7,439 nt of DNA from the NCBI GenBank assembly GCA_007124345.1, contig SLFH01000361.1:1-7439 (forward strand). The letters run 5' to 3'. Below the pieces are notes generated by a model. It ran no database searches, was not told the DNA's origin, and saw nothing but the letters and a program-made list of their open reading frames with translations. Position numbers and translations under genes: made by a program. The DNA comes from Phycisphaerales bacterium (GTDB lineage Bacteria > Planctomycetota > Phycisphaerae > Phycisphaerales > UBA1924). This document shows positions 1-5,754 of the stretch, piece by piece; the first letter of the stretch is position 1, and every line of letters begins with the position of its first letter.

Positions 1-1
1 C

Positions 2-1015
2 ATCATCATCGCCAGCGCCTTCCACCCCATCGCGACCGAACAGGCCGTCGAGGAGATGCGCCGCCTCGCCGAGTGGGGCGTGCGCGAGATCTTCAAGGAT
101 CTCGCCGAAGACGCGAACGACCCGTTCGTCGCGGTCGTCCTGCCGACCGAGCGCGACTTCGCGGTCTGGGCGATGGAGCGTTACGGCCCCGCCGCCGTCG
201 CGGGCGATTTCCAACGCATCGGCGGCGCCTACAGCAACGACGAGAAGAAGCTCGTCGCGATGGACATCGGCTCGACCTTCCGCCACGAGTTCTTCCATGT
301 GCTCCACTGGCGCAGCAACGACCGCCTCGGCCAGCGCCACCCCGTCTGGATCCAGGAAGGGCTCTGCTCGCTCGTGGAAGACATCGACGAGGGGCCCGGC
401 GGGACGATCACGCCCACGCCGAGCTGGCGGACGAACATCCTCAAGCGCCGCCTGAGCGCCGCGGGCCTGCCGACGATCGCCGAGCTGGCGACCATGCCGC
501 GCCAGCACTTCACGGGTCGCGCCCCCCTGGCCAACTACGCGCACGCCCGCGCGATCTTCCTCTACCTGCACGAGCGGGGCGAGCTCGGCGCGTTCTACGC
601 CGATTACATCGACCGTTACGACGAAGACCGCAGCGGCGTCGCCTCGATCGAGCGCGTTCTGGACGCCGACATCGAGCAGATCGACCGCGACTTTAAGAGC
701 TGGCTCCGCTCGCTCCCGGATGTCGCCGAGGTCCGCGATGGGCGCATCCGGGGTCTGCAGGCCTCGATCGGCGTCGAGGTAGACCCGGGCGAGGGCGAGG
801 GCCCGGTCGTCGGGCGTTCGGTCTCGCGCCAGGCCCGCGACGCCGGCCTACGCCCGCGCGATGTGATCGTCTCGATCGACGGCTCGCCGACGCGCGACCT
901 CTCCGAGTTCGTCCGACGCCTCGGCGACTACCACCCCGGCCAGCGGATCACCCTCGGCGTCCGCCGCCGCAACGAGATGATGGAAATGCCGGTGGTGCTC
1001 TCGCCGGCACGCTGA
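2..1015 (+). CDS. Zinc metallopeptidase with C-terminal PDZ domain (5' end outside the window)
   Basis: The reading frame is open from base 2, so the gene begins upstream. An ATG at 56 exists but the frame continues before it with plausible protein sequence, so 56 is probably not the start. Numbering from that ATG, residues 77-81 read HEFFH, an HExxH zinc site, and 20 residues later comes WIQEG with Glu101, the likely third zinc ligand of a gluzincin (peptidase MA-like) fold. In that family His77, His81 and Glu101 bind zinc and Glu78 activates water. Residues about 231-319 form a PDZ-like domain, including an A-G-L-R-P-R-D-V-I-V-S-I-D-G core typical of PDZ domains in secreted or periplasmic proteases. 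The stop is TGA at 1013-1015. The signal peptide, if any, lies outside the window. The substrate is unknown. The peptidase class is well supported; activity and cell location are inferred. Confidence 0.85.
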   Translation: MIIASAFHPIATEQAVEEMRRLAEWGVREIFKDLAEDANDPFVAVVLPTERDFAVWAMERYGPAAVAGDFQRIGGAYSNDEKKLVAMDIGSTFRHEFFHVLHWRSNDRLGQRHPVWIQEGLCSLVEDIDEGPGGTITPTPSWRTNILKRRLSAAGLPTIAELATMPRQHFTGRAPLANYAHARAIFLYLHERGELGAFYADYIDRYDEDRSGVASIERVLDADIEQIDRDFKSWLRSLPDVAEVRDGRIRGLQASIGVEVDPGEGEGPVVGRSVSRQARDAGLRPRDVIVSIDGSPTRDLSEFVRRLGDYHPGQRITLGVRRRNEMMEMPVVLSPAR

Positions 1016-1049
1016 GGCGGCGCATCGCGTGCCATCTACCTCGGCTCGG

Positions 1050-1211
1050 TGTACAGACCGGAGACATCGCTGGCAGTGTTCTCGGGGACTTGGTTGACAC
1101 TTTGGACGTGCATATGACGGGCCTCCTACCGCAGGACCGTCATGGCGCAGCGAGCGAAGTCGATCATGTCGCAGCGTGCGGAGTTCGTGAAGCTGGCGTT
1201 GGATGGCGGCG
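1050..1211 (+). mobile_element. Probable left-end remnant of an IS481-type insertion sequence
   Basis: From TGTACAGACCGGAGACATCG at 1050 the sequence resembles, from memory, the terminal inverted repeat of IS481-family elements, which usually begin TGT. A TTGACA at 1094-1099 could serve as a -35 box, and the beginning of a transposase follows at 1142. Similarity to a transposase stops around 1211, where the palindrome cluster takes over; no right end or catalytic DDE domain is visible. It is therefore a remnant. The family call depends on recalled motifs and was not tested against an IS database. Confidence 0.45.
1142..1211 (+). pseudogene. Truncated N-terminus of an IS481-like transposase
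   Basis: Translation from ATG 1142 (or the in-frame ATG 1166) gives MSQRAEFVKLALDGGA, which matches the N-terminal pattern of IS481/integrase-core transposases (M-S-Q-R-x-E-F-V-x-L-A, normally followed by a helix-turn-helix with C-R-R-F-G-I-S). Here the frame instead runs into unrelated Arg/Ser-rich sequence at about 1212, inside the palindromic repeat, and stops at 1346-1348. The helix-turn-helix and the DDE catalytic core are absent, so no active enzyme can be made. No SD sequence stands out before either ATG. The alternative is a chance resemblance over about 16 residues, but the IS-like sequence just upstream argues against that. Confidence 0.5.
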
Positions 1212-1266
1212 CGAGATCCGATCGACGCTTGCGCCTCCCTCGCTCCGAAGGACCGACGGGTTGTAG

Positions 1267-1319
1267 CCACGGGTGGAGCGCAGGCCGACGCGCAGCGTCG
1301 GTCGCAGCGCAACCCGTGG
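1267..1319. repeat. Compound stem-loop, first CCACGGGT unit
   Basis: The outer stem is 1267-1274 (CCACGGGT) with 1312-1319 (ACCCGTGG). A middle stem pairs GCGC 1278-1281 with GCGC 1307-1310. The tip is a 7-bp stem 1285-1291 (CCGACGC) with 1295-1301 (GCGTCGG) around a GCA loop. The three nested stems give a long, nearly continuous hairpin. Confidence 0.75.
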
Positions 1320-1337
1320 ACAGCGGAACGAGAGATA

Positions 1338-1358
1338 CTTCGCCCTGAAGGGGCGAAG
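1338..1358. repeat. Stem-loop CTTCGCCC / GGGCGAAG
   Basis: A perfect 8-bp stem, 1338-1345 with 1351-1358, around the five-base loop TGAAG. There is no T-tract on either side, so it is not an ordinary intrinsic terminator. Confidence 0.65.
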
Positions 1359-1387
1359 GAAGGCGTGCTGTTGATCGTGCGCTTCCT

Positions 1388-1404
1388 CCGCTCCTTCAGA
1401 GCGG
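1388..1404. repeat. Stem-loop CCGCTC / GAGCGG
   Basis: A perfect 6-bp stem, 1388-1393 with 1399-1404, around CTTCA. It is small alone; its weight comes from lying in a row of similar hairpins. Confidence 0.45.
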
Positions 1405-1424
1405 GCGATAGTGAATGACGCTTT

Positions 1425-1463
1425 CCACGGGTTCCAGCGTGCTGTGCACGCTTCCACCCGTGG
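1425..1463. repeat. Compound stem-loop, second CCACGGGT unit
   Basis: The outer stem is 1425-1432 (CCACGGGT) with 1456-1463 (ACCCGTGG), then a symmetrical TCC/TCC internal loop, then 1436-1441 (AGCGTG) with 1447-1452 (CACGCT). It uses the same outer octamers as the hairpin at 1267-1319 but a different, shorter interior. Confidence 0.7.
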
Positions 1464-1475
1464 CTACAACCCAGC

Positions 1476-1548
1476 GCCCCTTCGGGGCTTTCAGCGGGCG
1501 GGCTGCTCGTCGAGGTAGCAGTCGGAAGTCACGGCTCGGCGAGCCGTG
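1476..1548. repeat. Two further stem-loops at the edge of the palindrome cluster
   Basis: The first is GCCCC 1476-1480 with GGGGC 1484-1488 around TTC. The second is a perfect 8-bp stem, CACGGCTC 1530-1537 with GAGCCGTG 1541-1548, around GGC. The 11-mer CGGCGAGCCGT of the second hairpin (1537-1547) recurs at 6498-6508, just after the stop codon of the first PEP-CTERM paralog, but without its pairing arm there. Confidence 0.6.
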
Positions 1549-1772
1549 CTGCCCAGAGCAGCCGAACCGGAAAGCAGATTGACGCGGTCGCGCTCGATCT
1601 GTGGCACTGGTGGATTGTCCGCCAGTGTCTTTGGTGTCAGCGATATCCCCGAACCGAACAGCTCGTCGAGGTCGGCGCCGTGGGATCTGCAACGGCGCGT
1701 GCAAGATCGATGCAGCTCGTGTCAATCTCACGCCACCGACCTCCTCCAGAAGTCAGCAGCACACACCACCGA
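1549..1772. other. Remaining intergenic stretch before the aroA 3' end, no gene seen
   Basis: No frame here looks like protein. A 10-bp hairpin with one G-T wobble lies at 1605-1627 (CACTGGTGGA, loop TTG, TCCGCCAGTG). It has no T-tract on either strand, but lying about 145 bases past the aroA stop it could stabilise the 3' end of that transcript. The 12-mer GCTCGTCGAGGT occurs at 1505-1516 and again at 1661-1672. Confidence 0.5.
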
Positions 1773-3182
1773 TCACGCCGGATACAACCCCGCAAACTCG
1801 CGCCAGTAGGTCGGAAAGGTCTTGTCCACGCAGGCCGGGTCGGCGATCGACACGCCCGGCCGTTTCAGCCCCACCAGCGAGAGCGCCATCGCCATCCGGT
1901 GGTCCCGGTAGGTGCCGAAGACCACGGGCGAAACCCCCGCCGAGCAATCGATCCCCCCCTCCGGCGGCGTGATCGTCATCGCGTCCGGATCGCCCGCGAC
2001 ATCCGCGTCGATCCGCACGCCGACCTTGCCCAGCTCGGTTCGCAACGCCGCGATCCGGTCGCACTCTTTGTCGCGCAGGGTGCGCACGCCGCGCAGCACG
2101 CTCGGGCCGGATGCGAAGGCGCACGCCACCGCCAGCGAGACCGCCGCGTCGGGCATGTCGGCCATGTCGGCCATGATCCCGCGGAGTGTCTCGGGCCCAC
2201 GGCAGTACAGCCCGCCCCTGGACCGTTCCACCTCCGCCCCCATCCGACGCAACACCAGCGGGTACTGCGCATCGCCCTGCATCGAGCCGTCGGTCAGCCC
2301 GGCAACGCCGACCCGCGCCCCGGGCAGGATCGCCCCGGCCGTCCACGCATAGGTCGCCCCGCTCGCGTCCGGCTCGATCTGCAGCGAGAAGTGGGGCGGG
2401 GGCCCGGGCGCGATACGGATCACCCGCAGGTCCGCCGAGGTCCGCGTCGTCACGCCCAGGCGGCACAGCAACTCGAGCGTCATCGTCAGGTACGACGCGC
2501 TCGTCGCCGGGGCGTCCAGACGCATCGTCAGCCCGCCCGGCAGCCACGGGGCGACCAGCAGCAGGGCCGACAGATACTGGCTCGACTTGGTCTGCCCGAA
2601 CCGCACCTCGCTCCCACAAAGCCCCGGCGGCTCGATCCGGATCGGCGGGAAGCCTTCCGCGACCGGGTACGAAACTTGGGCCCCCATCGCGGAGAGCGCC
2701 TCGCCTAGTTCACCGATCGGGCGTTGGCGCATCCGGTCGTTGCCGTCGATGGTGACCGGCCCGTCGGCGAGCAACGCCGCGGCGGCCAGAAACCGGGTCG
2801 CCGTCCCCGCGTTATTGAGGTTCAGCGTGACCCCGTCGGCCCCGACACGGAAGCGGCCCCCGACGCCATGCACGATCAGGTCCGCTTCGGCGTCGCGCGG
2901 GCCGTCGAACTCGATCCGGGCCCCGAGGGTCTCAAGGGCGGCGATCATCCGTTCGGTGTCGTCGGCGCCCAGGAGCGGGCGTTCGATCCGCGACGGTCCG
3001 TCGCACAAGGCCGCCAGCAGCAGGGCACGGTTTGTCAGGCTCTTGGAGCCCGGCGGACGCATCACCGCGTCAACCCGGCCCGGCTCGGCGATCGGCTCGA
3101 TCGCCAGCGGGTCGGCCAGCGCGGCGAGCGGACCCATCGGGCTTTCCGTTCGTCCATCCTGCGGCGGACGCTCTTGGCTCAC
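1773..3182 (-). CDS. aroA: 3-phosphoshikimate 1-carboxyvinyltransferase (EPSP synthase)
   Basis: EPSP synthase joins shikimate-3-phosphate and phosphoenolpyruvate to make EPSP, the sixth step of the cytosolic shikimate pathway to chorismate and aromatic amino acids. Family landmarks are all present: PGSKSLTNR (Lys47, Ser48, Arg52), NAGTATR (124-130), KSSQ (Ser200, Ser201, Gln202), DASGATY (Asp272), PDAA (Asp345, matching the catalytic Asp313 of E. coli), DKECDR (Glu373, matching Glu341), DHRM (Arg429) and DKTFP (Lys454). At 469 residues it is longer than E. coli AroA (427), mainly from an N-terminal extension of about 25 residues. The start is GTG at 3182, overlapping the upstream stop as GTGA, which suggests translational coupling; an in-frame ATG at 3137 is the alternative. 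Phe131 stands where E. coli has Pro101 next to the PEP/glyphosate site. The GTG start is moderately sure; the function is very sure. Confidence 0.95.
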   Translation of the reverse strand: MSQERPPQDGRTESPMGPLAALADPLAIEPIAEPGRVDAVMRPPGSKSLTNRALLLAALCDGPSRIERPLLGADDTERMIAALETLGARIEFDGPRDAEADLIVHGVGGRFRVGADGVTLNLNNAGTATRFLAAAALLADGPVTIDGNDRMRQRPIGELGEALSAMGAQVSYPVAEGFPPIRIEPPGLCGSEVRFGQTKSSQYLSALLLVAPWLPGGLTMRLDAPATSASYLTMTLELLCRLGVTTRTSADLRVIRIAPGPPPHFSLQIEPDASGATYAWTAGAILPGARVGVAGLTDGSMQGDAQYPLVLRRMGAEVERSRGGLYCRGPETLRGIMADMADMPDAAVSLAVACAFASGPSVLRGVRTLRDKECDRIAALRTELGKVGVRIDADVAGDPDAMTITPPEGGIDCSAGVSPVVFGTYRDHRMAMALSLVGLKRPGVSIADPACVDKTFPTYWREFAGLYPA

Positions 3183-3529
3183 CCGCCGCCCCCCGCGCCC
3201 CCCGAGCCGTCCCGCCTGAACACCGCGACCACATCTTCGACAGGGATCACGTACAGGCGGTTATCGCCCTCTAAGTCGACCGGGATCGCGTGCTTGGGGT
3301 TGAACAGGATGCGGTCGTACTGGCGGATCGGGTAGTCCTCGTCGCGCTCGACCTGGGCGCTGATCGCCACGATCCGCCCGGTGATCGTCGGGATCTCGAT
3401 CTTGTCGGGCAGGTGGATGCCGGTTTTGGTCTGCTTCTTGTCCTCGTCCTTGCGGATGAGCACGCGCGAGCCGATCGGCTCGACCGTTTCGAGCGTGGGG
3501 AGGTCACTCTTTGGCTTCTTTGCCGCCAT
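3179..3529 (-). CDS. GroES-like co-chaperonin domain protein
   Basis: The 116-residue product has a GroES/Cpn10 beta-barrel pattern: IGSRVLIRKDEDKK near residues 19-32, TGIHLPD at 36-42 where the mobile loop should be, TGRIVAIS at 50-57, YDRILFNP at 71-78, and a C-terminal strand YVIPVEDVVAVF at 93-104. GroES forms a heptameric lid on GroEL in the cytosol. Here the usual G-G-I-V-L loop tripeptide reads I-H-L, and a Gly-rich tail (GSGGAGGGG) ends the protein, so binding to GroEL is uncertain. The ATG at 3529 was chosen because the longer frame back to 3670 translates the 3637-3655 palindrome and lacks family similarity. No clear SD precedes 3529, but TACAGT (3541-3536) sits six bases ahead of the ATG, which would suit a leaderless message. 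The stop overlaps the aroA start by GTGA. No groEL is in the window. Confidence 0.72.
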   Translation of the reverse strand: MAAKKPKSDLPTLETVEPIGSRVLIRKDEDKKQTKTGIHLPDKIEIPTITGRIVAISAQVERDEDYPIRQYDRILFNPKHAIPVDLEGDNRLYVIPVEDVVAVFRRDGSGGAGGGG

Positions 3530-3717
3530 AGCGCCACTGTAGCTGATCCGATTCACGCAAGAGACGAGCGATCGCCGCCTGGGTGGACGCCGACCTCTGA
3601 GCGCAGCGAAGAGTCGGGTCAATGCTGGCAGGCCGCCCCGGGCTGAACGCCCGGGCCCCACACCCCACACCCGAAGCCCCGCCCTATCCTCATCCCGCTT
3701 CCGAGGAGCTTCGCCCC
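3530..3717. other. Divergent intergenic region between the GroES-like gene and apt
   Basis: This 188-base region must carry the promoters of both divergent units. A possible minus-strand -10 box, TACAGT, is at 3541-3536. A perfect 7-bp stem CCCGGGC / GCCCGGG lies at 3637-3643 and 3649-3655 around TGAAC. I could not identify a convincing apt promoter. Confidence 0.5.
3703..3708 (+). promoter_or_regulatory. Shine-Dalgarno sequence of apt
   Basis: GAGGAG lies nine bases before the ATG at 3718. It fixes the apt start against the in-frame ATG at 3622, which has no such site and would translate the palindrome at 3637-3655. Confidence 0.8.
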
Positions 3718-4233
3718 ATGAACCTGAGCGACTTCATCCGTGATGTGCCGGACTTCCCCAAGCCCGGGATCCTGTTCAAGGACTTCACGCCGCTGCTGGC
3801 CGATCCGCGGGCGTTGGCGATGGCGGTCGAGAAGATGGCCAATCCGTTCCGGGGGCGTGGGATCGACCTGGTGATCGGGGCGGAGAGCCGCGGGTTCATC
3901 TTCGGGACCGCTATCGCCCAGTGCCTCTCGGCGGGGTTTGTGCCGATCCGCAAGCCGGGGAAGCTGCCGCGGTCGGTGCACGGGGTTGATTACGCCCTGG
4001 AGTACGGGTCGGACCGGCTGGAGATCCACTCCGACGCCCTGGGCCCGGGCCAGAAGGTGCTGCTGGTCGACGACCTGCTGGCGACGGGGGGGACGATGAG
4101 TGCCTGCTGCGAGTTGGTCGGCAAGTGCGGGGCGGACATCGCGGGGATCGTGGTGCTGATCGAGCTGCCCGCCCTGGGCGGCCGCGCGAGGCTGGACCGC
4201 TACGCCGAGACCCACGCGGTGATTGAGGCCTGA
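3718..4233 (+). CDS. apt: Adenine phosphoribosyltransferase
   Basis: Apt converts adenine and PRPP to AMP and pyrophosphate in the cytosol, a one-step purine salvage reaction. The 171-residue product has the usual length (about 170-183). The N-terminus DFPKPGILFKDFTPLL (residues 12-27) is a hallmark of the family, as is IGAESRGFIFG (53-63). The PRPP-binding loop is VLLVDDLLATGGT (115-127), with the two Asp residues and the TGG turn expected of type I phosphoribosyltransferases; the base-binding region includes RKPGKLP (78-84). The start at 3718 follows a good GAGGAG site. The gene is alone in its direction; the next gene faces it, and no plus-strand terminator with a T-tract is evident after the stop. 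Function is very likely. Confidence 0.95.
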   Translation: MNLSDFIRDVPDFPKPGILFKDFTPLLADPRALAMAVEKMANPFRGRGIDLVIGAESRGFIFGTAIAQCLSAGFVPIRKPGKLPRSVHGVDYALEYGSDRLEIHSDALGPGQKVLLVDDLLATGGTMSACCELVGKCGADIAGIVVLIELPALGGRARLDRYAETHAVIEA

Positions 4234-4237
4234 CGGC

Positions 4238-4340
4238 CTGGGCGCGGGGATCAGGGCGCGGGGTTTCGGTAGACAGATTCTCAACCGCCTTGGATGAGCG
4301 GGCCGCCCCCTGCGCCCAGCGCCCAGTCCCCCGCGCCCAG
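4238..4340. repeat. GCGCCCAG repeat cluster after apt
   Basis: GCGCCCAG occurs at 4312-4319, 4319-4326 and 4333-4340, and its complement within CTGGGCGCGGGG at 4238-4249. The 12-mer 4238-4249 is the exact reverse complement of 4329-4340. GGGCGCGGGG is also repeated directly at 4240-4249 and 4254-4263. The arms are 79 bases apart, so a hairpin is possible but long-looped. It may help end the apt transcript. Confidence 0.55.
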
Positions 4341-4341
4341 C

Positions 4342-4377
4342 AAAAAACAACCACCCCCGGCCGAAGCCGGGGGTGGT
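4342..4377 (-). terminator. Intrinsic terminator of the minus-strand PEP-CTERM gene
   Basis: A perfect 12-bp stem, 4350-4361 (ACCACCCCCGGC) with 4366-4377, around CGAA. Read on the minus strand it is followed by GTTTTTTG (T6 at 4347-4342). It lies about 30 bases past the stop codon at 4409-4411. The plus strand lacks a T-tract, so it acts mainly on the minus strand. Confidence 0.88.
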
Positions 4378-4408
4378 GTTGACTTGCGTCAGCTGTCGTC
4401 AGACCCGA

Positions 4409-5116
4409 TTACGCACGGCGGCGACGGGCAGCGACCAGACCACCGAGGCCGAGGAGGGCCATCGAGGCGGGCGCGGGGACGACGGTCAGGGCGTTGCCGA
4501 AGCCGTCAAGCACCTTGTCGTAGGTGATGACGGTGCCCTGGAGGGCGAACTCGCCATCGTAGAAGTTACCGGTGACGGTCTCGGAGTAGTTCAGAGCGGC
4601 GACGCCACCCTGGTAGGTGAACTCGAAGCGGTAGAAGACCAGGCCATCGGTCATGGTGACGAGCGGGGCGCCGATGATGCCCGGAACGCCGGTGTTCACG
4701 AAGTCAATCGCGGCGCCAAGGCGGTTGGCGGGCGTAACGATCTCGAGGCGGCTGCCATCGGCGTTGGCGACACCGGCGAAGTCGCCGTTGCCGGGAGCGC
4801 CTGAACCCTGCGGACGGTCGGCGACCGCATTGCGGAAGCGACGGCCGAGGCCGGCGGTTCCGGGCTCTTCGGCCAGATTCCAGTCGCCGGCGCCGACGCC
4901 GTCACCCTGGACATGGCTGCGGACACTGGCGAAGCCGGTGTCGGCGGTGCCGCCGGTGGCGACCAGCTCGACGCGGATCACGTCGCCGACTTCGGCATTG
5001 TCCAGGCCGTTGGCGGCACTGGTCATGTTCTGGCCAGCCATGCTGACGGAGAACGACTGAGCGTTAGCGGCAACGGCGAGGCCGGCCACACCAAGAATCA
5101 AAGCGATCTTCTTCAT
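4409..5116 (-). CDS. Secreted protein with PEP-CTERM-type sorting tail (VPAP variant)
   Basis: The 235-residue product begins with a signal peptide (MKK, hydrophobic stretch, ANA before Gln20) and ends at about 213-235 with VPAP, a hydrophobic helix rich in Leu and Gly, and RRRRA. This three-part tail is the PEP-CTERM architecture, in which an exosortase cuts near the Pro motif and releases the protein at the outer surface; VPAP replaces the standard VPEP. The middle is rich in Gly, Ala, Asn and beta-type segments and has few charges, as in many extracellular proteins; I recognise no catalytic motif. The start ATG at 5116 has GAGGAG eight bases before it. A candidate promoter lies at 5219-5191 and a strong terminator at 4377-4342, so it is probably transcribed alone. 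No exosortase gene is in the window. It does not align well by eye with the two paralogs downstream except in the two ends. Confidence 0.85.
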   Translation of the reverse strand: MKKIALILGVAGLAVAANAQSFSVSMAGQNMTSAANGLDNAEVGDVIRVELVATGGTADTGFASVRSHVQGDGVGAGDWNLAEEPGTAGLGRRFRNAVADRPQGSGAPGNGDFAGVANADGSRLEIVTPANRLGAAIDFVNTGVPGIIGAPLVTMTDGLVFYRFEFTYQGGVAALNYSETVTGNFYDGEFALQGTVITYDKVLDGFGNALTVVPAPASMALLGLGGLVAARRRRA

Positions 5117-5124
5117 TTCTGCAT

Positions 5125-5130
5125 CTCCTC
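5125..5130 (-). promoter_or_regulatory. Shine-Dalgarno sequence of the minus-strand PEP-CTERM gene
   Basis: On the minus strand GAGGAG (5130-5125) lies eight bases before the ATG ending at 5114. It supports this start. Confidence 0.75.
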
Positions 5131-5190
5131 ACTGGAACGCAACTGTGGAACAATCACGGGCGTTGGCAGCCCGCTGGCTGCACTGACACA

Positions 5191-5219
5191 AGAGTAAGCC
5201 AAGATCTTGAGTCGTGCAA
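5191..5219 (-). promoter_or_regulatory. Candidate promoter of the minus-strand PEP-CTERM gene
   Basis: Read on the minus strand: TTGCAC (5219-5214), 17 bases, TACTCT (5196-5191), with TTGGCT directly before the -10. Each box alone is a weak match to the sigma-70 consensus, but the same spacing and GGC(T) context recur ahead of both plus-strand PEP-CTERM genes. Confidence 0.4.
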
Positions 5220-5754
5220 CCCGTTTTGAAGCAACAAGCCGTGAAAATGATGTGAGGCCCCCCTCAGGCACGCCTCCAACCCCCTCCAGAGGCCACCAGA
5301 GCGGCCTTGCAGATGTTATAGGACTACAGGAGCCTCGGGCGAAAATCCCCGGATTCAATGGGGCCCGCCTGACCACACCCCTCAAATCGGTGGGCTTGGC
5401 CCCTTCATCCTTGCCAGAAGGGCGGTTGTGGAACGCCCGACCCGCTCGCAGAGCTCGGTGTTCAACGCGCTTTCGGCCGCTGGCGGCCTGGAGTCGCGGC
5501 GCGAGCTTCGAGGTGGGCCTGCGGCCAGCCCGGCGGGCCTCGCCGACAGCATGGCTTAGAAGGTCTATAGATAAGGTTGGTTGGGCCCCCCTCCCGCCTT
5601 CTGCCGCCTTGGCGCGGGGGCGTGATCGGGGCGAAGCCGGCGCCGGGGGGGCGACTAATCCGGATGTGCGGATGGCGTATGCGGACAACGCCCCGGTTCT
5701 GCCGCCTGGGCGGGCTGATAACCCTTAGAAACTAGGTGTTTTTGCTCCCAGACC
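5220..5754. other. Long intergenic region without a convincing gene
   Basis: About 535 bases. Open frames of 173 residues (plus, from 5207) and 191 residues (minus, from 5688) overlap each other almost entirely. Both are rich in Arg, Pro, Ala and Ser, have no SD or domain pattern, and look like high-GC artefacts. Small structure exists, for example GGCCGC / GCGGCC at 5475-5480 and 5483-5488. Bases 5581-5700 are very G/C-rich, with G and C runs. I recognise no RNA family. It might hold an untranslated repeat or RNA gene, but I cannot show it. Confidence 0.5.

Larger units (their letters stand above)
1258..1472. repeat. Palindrome cluster bounded by a perfect 20-bp inverted repeat
   Basis: Bases 1258-1277 (GGGTTGTAGCCACGGGTGGA) are the exact reverse complement of 1453-1472. 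Between and within these arms lie further stem-loops: 1267-1319, 1338-1358, 1388-1404 and 1425-1463, each listed separately. The octamer CCACGGGT occurs at 1267 and 1425, and its complement ACCCGTGG at 1312 and 1456, so it pairs locally in two hairpins as well as across the whole element. No intact protein-coding gene is credible here: short frames exist on both strands, but their codon content merely follows the palindromes. It could be a REP/BIME-like element, a small MITE-like unit of 215 bp, or a structured RNA. No target-site duplication is evident. Confidence 0.75.

Noticed and set aside
1258..1548. A CRISPR array
   Set aside because: There are no regularly spaced direct repeats of 23-40 bases; the structure consists of inverted repeats of unequal spacing.
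1396..1731. A 111-residue minus-strand protein across the palindromes
   Set aside because: Its sequence follows the palindromic repeats and it has no start signal or family pattern.
1680..2708. A 342-residue plus-strand open frame opposite aroA
   Set aside because: It lies antisense to aroA, is dominated by Arg, Pro, His and Gly, and has no domain pattern. It is a high-GC shadow frame.
3530..3670. A longer N-terminus for the GroES-like protein from an ATG at 3670
   Set aside because: The extra 47 residues translate a palindrome and a basic, low-complexity stretch with no similarity to GroES. The ATG at 3529 gives a family-like length.
3622..3717. A longer N-terminus for Apt from an ATG at 3622
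   Set aside because: GAGGAG at 3703-3708 points to 3718, and the protein from there has the usual Apt length and N-terminus.
5113..5688. A 191-residue minus-strand open frame in the long gap
   Set aside because: It would overlap the start of the PEP-CTERM gene, has an artefact-like composition and no ribosome binding site that I can see.
5207..5728. A 173-residue plus-strand open frame in the long gap
   Set aside because: No SD, no recognisable motif, Arg/Pro/Ala/Ser-rich, and almost fully overlapped by an equally poor frame on the other strand. It also begins inside the candidate promoter of the minus-strand gene.
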